From Symsagittifera roscoffensis (Eukaryota > Xenacoelomorpha > Acoela > Convolutidae): DNA of 64,000 nt. The notes under the pieces were generated by a model. That model did no database searches, was not told the origin of the DNA, and saw only the letters and a list, made by a program, of their open reading frames with translations. Below, one piece after another: positions 8,874-17,700 of the stretch (the first letter of the stretch is position 1; every line of letters starts with the position of its first letter). The position numbers and the translations under genes were made by a program. Location: positions 19,751,318 through 19,815,317 of the forward strand of contig NC_087070.1 in NCBI RefSeq assembly GCF_963678635.1, given 5' to 3'.

Positions 8874-9722
8874 ATGATTAAAAGTACTAATATCCTTAAG
8901 GCTCGAGCAGGGGGGAGGCAAGAGTTGGAAGGGTTGGAAGTAGACAGAGAGGTCGAATCAGTGATGATAACCACAACACCCTCGAGCAGAGATGTGAAGA
9001 CTCACAAGAGGAAGAGAGAAGTAGATGGATTGAGTAGTCCTTCAGTGGATGCTGTCTCGGTAGGAAACTTGAGAGAGACGGCGCCCATGGTTTTGGCGCG
9101 ATGCAAGACAGCGGCAAACAAGAGCAACACGGAGCTCAGAAGACCACTCGAAGTAGAGAGGGAAATAGAGGCTTCCATCAGTTCGACATCGGAGGAAGAC
9201 TTCAAGCCCCAGAAGGTAAACGTGAAAAGAGGTTCAACGGACGGACAGACAGGGGAAGTGGATGTCGGCAAGGAATGGGTCTCGAAGGGACACCAGGCCA
9301 CGGGGAAGCAAGTGACGAGTGATCCACTGGAGAGGAGCAAGACGAGGAACACCTCCCGACCATGGTGGGTGGCCCTCGAGACCTTGAAGGAAATGGAAGA
9401 CTGCTTGAAGAAGTTGGACAGTGGAGTAGCTCGCAAACGACGCAATTGGGCCACCCAGCAAAAGGCCGAGGTTAACAAGATAGAATTGGCGAACCAGCTG
9501 AAGAGGTCCTGGCAGAACTTATTGAAAGATCATTTTGAAGAGGCAATGAGGATCCCCTCATCAGCACCGCCATTGATGGCGAATCCCTTCGTTAGAACCG
9601 CAGGACAATTGATGTTCACCTGGAGTCTGGTGGGAATAGAGTTGGAGACGCTGACCTCGTATGACAGGGTGAAATTGGGAAGCAAGAAGCTAGAAGTGTA
9701 TCAAGCACATGGCCAGGGATAA
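8874..9722 (+). CDS. Unrecognised accessory ORF, Ser/Glu/Lys-rich
   Basis: 282 residues from an ATG 43 bases after the previous stop, in a different frame. The first 150 residues are low-complexity and charged, typical of a disordered segment. From about residue 160 it is more ordered (WWVALETLKEMEDCLKKLD, later NPFVRTAGQLMFTWSLVGIE). Its end overlaps the next ORF by 14 bases, which fits either translational coupling or a frameshift in a single protein. No family recognised. Confidence 0.5.
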   Translation: MIKSTNILKARAGGRQELEGLEVDREVESVMITTTPSSRDVKTHKRKREVDGLSSPSVDAVSVGNLRETAPMVLARCKTAANKSNTELRRPLEVEREIEASISSTSEEDFKPQKVNVKRGSTDGQTGEVDVGKEWVSKGHQATGKQVTSDPLERSKTRNTSRPWWVALETLKEMEDCLKKLDSGVARKRRNWATQQKAEVNKIELANQLKRSWQNLLKDHFEEAMRIPSSAPPLMANPFVRTAGQLMFTWSLVGIELETLTSYDRVKLGSKKLEVYQAHGQG

Positions 9723-10629
9723 TTCAGGCTTGAGCCTGGCTAGGAGGAAGGATGCCACATGTTTCTTGAGATGGATAATGTCAATGATGTCTGATAGCAC
9801 CATCTTGGCGTGCTACCAAAGAGCAAGCGGAAGTAGAACCGTGGAGAAGAGAGTCTCAACGATCATCTTAAACGTATATCAGAGTACTGGAATAGAAAAA
9901 GAACATGGTTCCAGACTGTCCCTAGAGAACCACAGAAAGCTGGACGAGGTACGGAGGTTTTACAATAAGAAGTTCGAAGAAGAACATGATGTTCACCGTA
10001 ACCTGGCCTCGCCAGAGCAGTACTCGAGACTCAGTGAGAAGGGGGAATACCAATACGTGTCGGGAGTGATGGGAATAGCCTACAACCCCTTCTTAGACTC
10101 AGAAACTGGAGGTGCTCACAGAAACCACGAGGTAGCGGAGCTGCTGAAGTTTTGGACAGAAAAAATAGTGGAAATAGACGCGGTGGAGAAAGAGAGGCCG
10201 AGCCTGGGCCTGATTCTTGAGAAAACACCGGAGGTGGTGAGCATACCGCGCTCGAACAAGAGAGTTGAAGTGAACATGGGTGATGGCAATGGCTTGTTGA
10301 TCACGAACTTGGGAGTGGTATGGAAGTTACTAAGACCCTCCTGGTGCCCACATCCCCACGCGAGTCTGATCGAGGAGACCACCGAACGGGTGAGGTTAGC
10401 TCCAACGGAAGATGAAGATTTGGCAAAGTTGAGTGTAGTGCACAAACTGATCTTACCTCAGATGAAGGAGTCAGGCGAAAAGACGAACAATCTCGAGTCA
10501 GCAAAGAAGATGGAGCCGGGTAGCTGTCTGGATTCTACGTGTGGGAGTGGATACTGTCCTTTCAAAAAGAAGATCTGGTTACTTGGTTTGAAGACATCAC
10601 GGAAAGGGAGAAAAGTGAAGTACAAATAG
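9709..10629 (+). CDS. Unrecognised accessory ORF, frameshifted at its 3' end
   Basis: ATG at 9709 overlaps the preceding ORF. It reads as a plausible mixed alpha/beta protein to about 10535. The last 30 codons turn Lys/Gly/Cys-rich and improbable, while the next frame becomes sensible at the same place. I infer a frameshift near 10535 that split one protein into this ORF and the next. No domain recognised; function unknown. Confidence 0.5.
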   Translation: MARDNSGLSLARRKDATCFLRWIMSMMSDSTILACYQRASGSRTVEKRVSTIILNVYQSTGIEKEHGSRLSLENHRKLDEVRRFYNKKFEEEHDVHRNLASPEQYSRLSEKGEYQYVSGVMGIAYNPFLDSETGGAHRNHEVAELLKFWTEKIVEIDAVEKERPSLGLILEKTPEVVSIPRSNKRVEVNMGDGNGLLITNLGVVWKLLRPSWCPHPHASLIEETTERVRLAPTEDEDLAKLSVVHKLILPQMKESGEKTNNLESAKKMEPGSCLDSTCGSGYCPFKKKIWLLGLKTSRKGRKVKYK

Positions 10630-12077
10630 TGGCGGAGTGTTACGCAAGAACTACGGTGAACATAGCGACAGCTCTCGGATTCTTCTCGAGAATGTGTAGT
10701 CTGCAGTCACTGGAGAGGCTAGAGTCTGAACACCATTTAGTGACTGCGTTGAGCGTGGAATCATGGCCTGGGGTGTTGCAGGTGACTCAAAAACATATCC
10801 GGAGCTGGAAGGTTGGTCTCGAGGCGGAAAGGGGGTTTCCCATGAGCGAAGCTTATGGCCTGCCATTGAACGCAAAATCCCTGATAGGGTCAATGATGGC
10901 CAATTTGTGCGGAAGCCACTACCCACTGCACATGGCGATGGTGGAAGCATCCAGCCAGAGAGTATTGGTGGACAAGGCCTTCTCAGTGCCCAAGTGCGTG
11001 AGGTTGGCTCGGGTATCGCATCACTCGCACAAGTTGTTGAGGAAAATCAAAGGGACAGTACCGAAAGAGTTGAGAGATGACTTGAGTGATATCTGGGGAG
11101 AAGAGCTTTTGAAGTTGGAAAGTGAGAACACAAGCGATCACGAGAGACAAAACGTGATCGGAAAACCTGTGGGGGGTACTCCAAACATGGGAGAGAACGA
11201 CACGATGCATGAGAAAATGATGGAGCTTGAGCCACTCTTGGAAGCCTCGGGGGAGCGTAACCTCAGGAGCATTGAGATCACCCATGGAGAATGCCCATGC
11301 CACTGTTTGGCACAAACGGTGTGGTATCCAGATCACAAGAACCTCTGCCTGGTGTGGGATATGGAAGAAATTCGGTCGATTGGATTACCGGATCACCGGC
11401 AGAAGGTGACGCTCTTAGTAGTGAGTACGATGCTGGCTCTGAGATGGATAGAAGAGAATATAACGAAGTATCGGGAAGCGAAGACGCCAACGGCTGAGTC
11501 AATATATGCGATAGACTACAGCAGGAGACTCGAGTTGTTTGAGACTGCATGCAAAGTAATCGCCATACCAATGGAAGTCAGACACGTATGGAGCCGCTTG
11601 AGGTACTTTCCATGGTTTCGAGCGACACTGACGTCTTGGTTATACATGACAACGAAAGATCACATGAGAAAGCATCAAAAGGAGTATCGACAGTTCCAGG
11701 CCGAGATTGGGCCGGAAGCTTTCAAGAGACCCCTGTTAACCCATCGAAATGCGATCACGACAGGATGGAAAAGAGTGGGTAAAATGTCTAGAGACAATAC
11801 CAAAGCGAGGGAATCGATACTAGAGGAGGACTTGGCGAAGAACGTGAGCCTGAGCCTGCACAACTCCTTTTGTTTGAACTGGGAATCTAGGGTGAAGGCA
11901 CTACCCAACCAGGCAAAGAGGTTGCAGGAGCAAAGGGAATGGATGCGATCCTATGAACAGCTGAAGGCTTGGGAGGAGATCGTGATTAGCTCCGATGATG
12001 AAGAAGAACTGTTGAGACAGTTTGCCGTATCCAGTACTTCAGGGGACGGCACTTCCAAGGCGAAGAGTGCGAAATGA
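10539..12077 (+). CDS. Unrecognised accessory ORF, last in the retroelement
   Basis: The frame is open from about 10539 (no ATG there, consistent with continuation from the previous ORF) to the stop at 12075-12077, 512 codons. Notable parts are a Cys/His cluster HGECPCHCLAQ near residue 248, Trp-rich blocks (RYFPWFRATLTSWLY), and an acidic stretch ISSDDEEEL near the C-terminus. The Cys/His cluster could bind a metal, but I cannot assign a family. It is the last ORF before a 1.3-kb noncoding stretch, the place where env lies in env-carrying gypsy elements. However, no signal peptide or terminal membrane anchor is visible. Confidence 0.5.
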   Translation: MWEWILSFQKEDLVTWFEDITEREKSEVQIVAECYARTTVNIATALGFFSRMCSLQSLERLESEHHLVTALSVESWPGVLQVTQKHIRSWKVGLEAERGFPMSEAYGLPLNAKSLIGSMMANLCGSHYPLHMAMVEASSQRVLVDKAFSVPKCVRLARVSHHSHKLLRKIKGTVPKELRDDLSDIWGEELLKLESENTSDHERQNVIGKPVGGTPNMGENDTMHEKMMELEPLLEASGERNLRSIEITHGECPCHCLAQTVWYPDHKNLCLVWDMEEIRSIGLPDHRQKVTLLVVSTMLALRWIEENITKYREAKTPTAESIYAIDYSRRLELFETACKVIAIPMEVRHVWSRLRYFPWFRATLTSWLYMTTKDHMRKHQKEYRQFQAEIGPEAFKRPLLTHRNAITTGWKRVGKMSRDNTKARESILEEDLAKNVSLSLHNSFCLNWESRVKALPNQAKRLQEQREWMRSYEQLKAWEEIVISSDDEEELLRQFAVSSTSGDGTSKAKSAK

Positions 12078-13380
12078 GCGGATGGTTCGAAGAGATCTTG
12101 AGTCTTGAGAGGGAAGGGGGGCTTGAGTGTGAATCCAGATGAAACCTGGGTTCACGAAAAAGAAATTTTAACGAATCAGATATTGTTATTAATATGTTAT
12201 ATTTACTATATAAATCAAAATGCTGCATGACAATTTCCTGATTGAATGGGACAAAAGAAATTTTAAATAATTGGCTTGAAAAGCGAGAAATCAAGGGTGC
12301 AGGTGTGTGCAGATTTTGATTGTTGTTTAGCGATAGTGTGAAAATTTTACATGGCCGTGAATTTTGGGGTGTAGATAAGCTTAAGTCTGCTGCAAACTTC
12401 TGTAAATGACCACTGGCACTGTACCTTGAGCAACACTCGGTTTTCTGGGACTCACTGGCAGACGACAGCCCGCGATGAGGACATCGATCTTGAGTCCGGG
12501 GAGTATGTGCCAGTCGGTCATCTTTGGAAGTTTGACCTTGAGAAAAGCAAGAGCACTTAATTTTGGAGTGAAATTTGATTTTTCAAAAATTCGAATGGAG
12601 CTTGTCATGCACGATTTTCTCGCAATAACTGAAAACCGAAAAAGAGAAATCAGAACGATCGAGTAACAATCGCGGGAAAGTTGCCAGATAAAACAGTGGG
12701 AAATTGCTATTCGCAATTTCCGTCACAATAAGACTAGAGTAGAGCTGTCCCATCTGAAACAGAGACAAGCGTATTCCCGAGAACTGGACTATCATTGCTC
12801 GACTGGATTGTTATTCGAATTGGACTAGAGTGAACCTTCGGTGGAAAGGTGGACAGCTTGAGTGTCCCAATGGTTCACGAGAAACTATATTCTAGAGTTA
12901 AAACTTGTCCTTGTTATTGAAACTGATAAACATTAAAGTCAATTAGTTACATTATTTAATTCTCGAGTTGATTACCGACTAATTACTCCCAGTTCTTGAG
13001 CGTGCTACGATGTGAGTACTCAATTTAAATTTATAGAGTGTGTTTTATGATTGTTATGTTGAGGTAAGGCGAGTTTTAGGTTGATCCATCTGAAATGGAT
13101 CAAAGTTCCACTATCTTGTAAAAAGTAACTTAACGGATTGTTCCGACCCGGTTTTTAACGGCGTTCATGTATTTTGGGTATCTAGAGACCTAAGTATGGG
13201 GACGTTCTTATTTCTAGAGTGGGGTGGATATTTTGGTAGTAGCCTTTAAGCTGTAACGGGTCGTAGTCTCATGTCACAAGCGAACCGAATTGGCTCCGAC
13301 TGATTTGAGGTAGAAAACACAAGAGATAGTGTCCCTGACTCTTGAAACAATGTTTATAGGGCCTATTTTTCTTAAGCCTC
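12078..13380 (+). other. Noncoding 3' region of the retroelement, possible 3' LTR
   Basis: No coding ORF. A purine tract (GAGAGGGAAGGGGGG, about 12104-12118) right after the last ORF is a candidate polypurine tract. The words GCTTGAGTGT and GGTTCACGARAAA occur near 12120 and again near 12852. CTTGAG/CTCGAG words continue to about 12990 and then stop, suggesting the element reaches at least 13.0 kb. LTR ends cannot be placed without the 5' copy. Confidence 0.4.
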
Positions 13381-14370
13381 ATGTGTGACTACAGTAGACG
13401 AATGTTACATTTACCCGCTTTGTTAGCCTCAGCAGTAGGAGCAAAAGATGCCTTGAGCGAAATCTTTGGTTTGGATCATGTGGATGGAACCTATGGTGAT
13501 GCGCTTAAATGGTGGTTTGAAAATAGAACAATTGAAACGGCTCCGAAAAACGAAACTATAAAAAAGTGGACAGAGCCAATTTTCGACAGCGAAATTGCAG
13601 ACTTGATTTTACGACTCGAACCAACAGACGTAAAAAGATTCCACGCGTTCCAAGATAGATTTGGCTCCCACTGATTGAACTTCATACCGTGCAAAAATTT
13701 AACGTTAAAACTGTCGAACCAAGAACTCAGAATTTCGATAGGACTTCGATTAGGCTCAAAAATTTGCGAACGGCATAAATGCGTGTGCGGTAAAGACGTT
13801 TTCGAGGATCGTTGGCATGGTCTTTCTTTCCTCAAAAGTGCAGGGAGATTCTCTAGGCATTCAAACCTGAATGCCCTTATAAAGCAGATTTTATCCTCCA
13901 CTAACATTCCGTCTGTTTTAGAACCACGACACCTCTACAGGACCGATCAGAAGCGACCAGACGGTTTGACGCTCGTTCCATGGGCTGTTGGTAAGCAGCT
14001 CTTGTGGGATGTAACCGTAGTAGACTCCTTAGCTCCTTGTTGGATTAATGCCGGGTCTGTTTGTAACCCTGGTACGGCTGCCGCTGAAGCGGAAGAGCGA
14101 AAAATTGACAAGTATAAAGATCTTGTAAATGATGGATATCTTTTTCAACCGCTAGCTTTGGAAATTCAGGGCGCGGCCGGCCCCAGCACAGAAACTTTTT
14201 GAGCAAGCTTTGTAAGAACCTAAGCATATGCACTGAGGAACCCAGCGCAGACAGCTTTTTAAAACAGAGAATCTCCATAGCAATACAGATTGCGAACGCC
14301 GCTTGCATACTCGGAAGAATAAATGACAAAATAACTTTCGGCGAAATTTTTTATTTGTAACACTTGTATA
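13381..14370 (+). pseudogene. Non-LTR retrotransposon ORF C-terminal fragment (dead)
   Basis: Two ORFs in one frame (13381-13674 and 13675-14202) and a frameshifted tail (about 14200-14360) match the region after the reverse transcriptase in a common invertebrate LINE-type ORF. Visible blocks are ISIGLRLGSKIC with ERHKCVCG, RPDGLTLVPW, LWDVTVVDSLAP, KYKDLVNDGYLFQPLALE and, after the shift, QRISIAIQIANAA. A TGA at 13672-13674 sits where the family has a Trp codon. The RT domain is absent, so this is a 5'-truncated, decayed copy. It lies directly before the ArfGAP gene. Confidence 0.8.
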
Positions 14371-14691
14371 TTATATTTTCTCGTGTCGAGTTGCGTGTTC
14401 TTATTGAAGAAACGTAACCCGTCTCGATTTTAATTGAAAATGACTTAAACACTTGTCATCTTCTTTTATTATTATCACCTCCATATCTAGAAAATTCCAA
14501 GGATTTTGACTGGAATACGTGATGAAGGGACTCCTGACTGTAACCTCGGTTACTATGATACTTTTGACCTCCTGACCGTAACCTCGGTTGCTATGATACT
14601 TTTGACCTTCTGATTACTTCGAATTTTCGGTGGCATTTGAGCTCCAATCGGTTACTGTTCTAATTTTTACACATATGAGTAAATCAAACAA

Positions 14692-14707
14692 TCTATTTCA
14701 GGTGGTT
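14692..14707 (+). promoter_or_regulatory. 3' splice site six bases before the ArfGAP ATG (candidate trans-splice acceptor)
   Basis: CTATTTCAG ends at 14701, followed by GTGGTT and then the ATG. No obvious donor precedes it nearby. The site fits a spliced-leader acceptor; a short 5'UTR intron is the alternative. Confidence 0.5.
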
Positions 14708-17700
14708 ATGAGTGGGCCCAGTAAAGTTGACACCACGTCGGTTTTCAGAAGACTACGATCTCAACCTGCAAATAAAGTAAGGAAGCTGGTATACAAATAT
14801 ATTTAAATATACATAATATACATAAGGCTCTGCAATGTATTATTGAATAAATCAATTAGTTGCGATACTTGCAAAAAATCATTGGTTTTGGATTTTGCCA
14901 ATTTCAATTTTTGAATCGGCTCTTGCCAATTAATTGCAATAATTAGTTTTTCAGATATTTCGATTTTTTTCAGGTAGAAATTTTCTCCAGCCGACGGTTA
15001 ACACTATTTAAAAAAATTTCAGCTCCGCGAGATATTCTCCTAATGATTAAGACAGTCCATAACCCGGGTATCTTAAACAACAGCTGTTTTTAAAACTAAA
15101 AAAGGAGAACAGGTTGCTGTGCAGGTAGCATAGAAAGTTTAGACTGCCAAAATATATACATTTGACACAGATGTTCCGACCAGTCTATAAAAATACAAAA
15201 AATTTTTTTTTCAAATTAGTTTTTTTTCTGCGTGATGTTATGCAAGGGTCTGAAAGGAAAACTGGAACTTGGGAATAATCGGCAGTAATAGTAATATTGG
15301 CATAAATTGTAGAAGTTTTACTAAACAAAAAAATGCAGAGATTTTTTGAAGTTAACTAGAAAATAGAAAGTTTTAATTATAAGAAATTTAAAAAATAAAA
15401 AAATTTAAGTCGTTTTTGGCCCATTTTTCTTACTTTGTTGAAATTTTTGCTCCCTTAGTGACTTTATCTGAGTAAAACTAAGTTTTAAAGTCCTAAAGTT
15501 AGCAACAACATGCATCTGTAAGCCTCTTTTCTCGCATTATTAGCTCGAATTTGGAGGGAAATCAAAAACTTGAAACCTGTTTTTTTTGGTAATGGGGAAA
15601 TTTAATTTGGAAATTTTTTACATCTTCGAATCACGACTGAAAGGGCTTTTCTATGATATATTACTCGACTCATTTCCATTATTATTTGTGGTACCTGATT
15701 TAGCGTGGAAAACAAAAAGATAAAGAAACAAGGATAGCCGGTTACTTGCAAGTAGCACAGAATGTTCCGACCACAATTTCAAAAAAAAGTTTATTCAAAG
15801 TGGTATTGTTTTTTCTGCATGTTGTGACAAAAAGATCTGAACGAAAAAGTAGAATTAAGGCATATTTTAGAGTCATAGAAATTTGGGTCAATTAGAAAAC
15901 AGGTTTTGAAAGAAAATGACCAGAAAAATATTTTAAAAAATGTTGCAGAGTTTTCAAGTTTTTAATCACCAAAAACTCCTAATACCACCTTTGTTTGAGT
16001 AAAACTAAGTTTTCACGGCTTATTTAAGCTTAAATAAGCTATTGCAAGCCTACACGGTCACCTTATTAGCTCGAAATTAGACCAAAATTTCAAACCGGTT
16101 TTTCTCGACATTGTGAAAAGTTTTTCAATGTCGCTGGAATCACGACTGAAGCGTTTTTGAAATGGTATATCACTCGACTCAACATGATGATTGATTGATT
16201 GTTATACCTGATTTTACGTGGAAAACAAAAAAACTTTAAACGTACCTCAATACAAAGTTCCTCCCCATTTTCAATGGTCGGAACAACAAGGATAGCTGGT
16301 TTCTGTGCACAGAATGTTCAGATCATAGTCTTTATAATGCTATATTATTTATTCAATTTAGTGTTGTTTTTTTGCGTAGAGTGATGAAAGAATCTGTCTG
16401 GAGACTGTATTTTAGGCGTAATCGACAGTCATAGTAATACAGGCAAACAAGACAACAGTTTTTGAAGAAAAATGACTGAAAAACAAAAATAAACAAAAAC
16501 ACTTGAATACCAAATTCCTCCCCAATTTCAAATGGTCCGAACAGAAATTAGGGCGGTTAGTTCTAGAAAATAGACAAATTCGATATTAAGAGTTAAATAT
16601 GCATCCTTGAGGATTTTGCAGATTTGTTTGCAGTGTTTTTCTTCAAAATTTAAAAATCATGAAGTGAAACTAAGTTTTTACCTCCTATTTTGTATTATAG
16701 ACGTGCTCGCTCGCTTTATTAACTCAAACTTAGTCTGAACATTTTCAACCAATTGGTTTTCTCGGTACCAGGAATTTTTAAAGGGTTCAAATCACGACTG
16801 CAAGGGCTTTGTATGTAATATGATATATCATTCAACTTCTTCTGACGATTATTTGTGATACCTGATTTTGCGTGTCATGAAAAGAAAAACTAAAATCACA
16901 CACAATATCCGTTTCTCTCACGAGGGAGTGTAGGTGTTCAAAGAAGACCATCTTAGCAGATCAAAACAATTGAAAGTCTAAAACCTGGTTGATAATCTTT
17001 TTCCTCTATCCCACCTGTGGAGCCGTCTGCTGTAAATTATTTTTATAATGTTCTGTTGTTTACACTAACTTCAGCTTAGTATATTCTTATGAACCTTTTT
17101 TTTCCTAGCTTAACTCGCTAATGAAAGTGTTCATTGAAAGTGATCACTTATTTGGAAGTTTCGCTGTAGCATTGGAAATTGCATAGCATCTGTTCTCTGC
17201 TTTGTTTGTGACTAGTTTTTGGCTACTACTTATTAAGCCTCCATGGCTGAGTGGTTAGCGTGTAAGTCTGTTAATTTCGAGGTCGCAGAGTCGAATCTAT
17301 GACTTTGCCGAATTTTTTGCTTACTCTAGGCTTATTGCTACTTTCTTATTGCCTTTTATAGGGCTGCTTTTTTGTCGTGTTCTTGCAAAAGTTTGTGAAG
17401 CGAAGCTTCACCTCTGTGTAGAAAAATTAGCATATTCCAAAGATATTGAAAGGCAAGTCCTAAGATATTCAACTTTCTTATCTGATCTTCTAAAACGATT
17501 AGCAAACCGGTTGCAATAATGACACACTATTAACGTTTTGATTTAACTGTCGAATGTAAATGGAGCTTTCAAATGCATGTTTCTGTGCCGTCAAATTTTT
17601 ATGCTAGCATGCAACTAGTGTTTTAGTACGAACCTTTTATTTTTCTAACCGAGCTCGCAAATAAAAGTTGATTAAAAGTGTTCACTTGTGTACCTTTTTG

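Larger units (their letters stand above)
1..13100 (+). mobile_element. 3' part of a giant Ty3/gypsy-like LTR retroelement
   Basis: The window opens inside the pol gene of a Ty3/gypsy-like element. Same-strand ORFs then run almost without a gap to 12077, all purine-rich and clearly GC-richer than the AT-rich DNA after 14.4 kb. Order: RNase H tail and integrase, macro-domain ORF, a noncoding gap with intron-like signals, a coiled-coil/SGNH ORF, then four or five unrecognised reading frames. Usual gypsy elements end soon after integrase, with or without one env-like ORF, so about 9 kb of extra coding DNA is exceptional. Disablements (frameshifts near 803, 7020 and 10535; stops at 3700 and 7814) show an ageing copy. 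The 5' end lies outside the window. The 3' end is not fixed: a purine tract at about 12104-12118 could be a polypurine tract with an LTR after it, but without the 5' LTR this cannot be tested. The right limit given is approximate. Confidence 0.75.

Noticed and set aside
17241-17315. tRNA gene call on the A/B-box sequence
   Set aside because: Arms do not pair into a cloverleaf and the segment is part of a repeated element with a second diverged copy.
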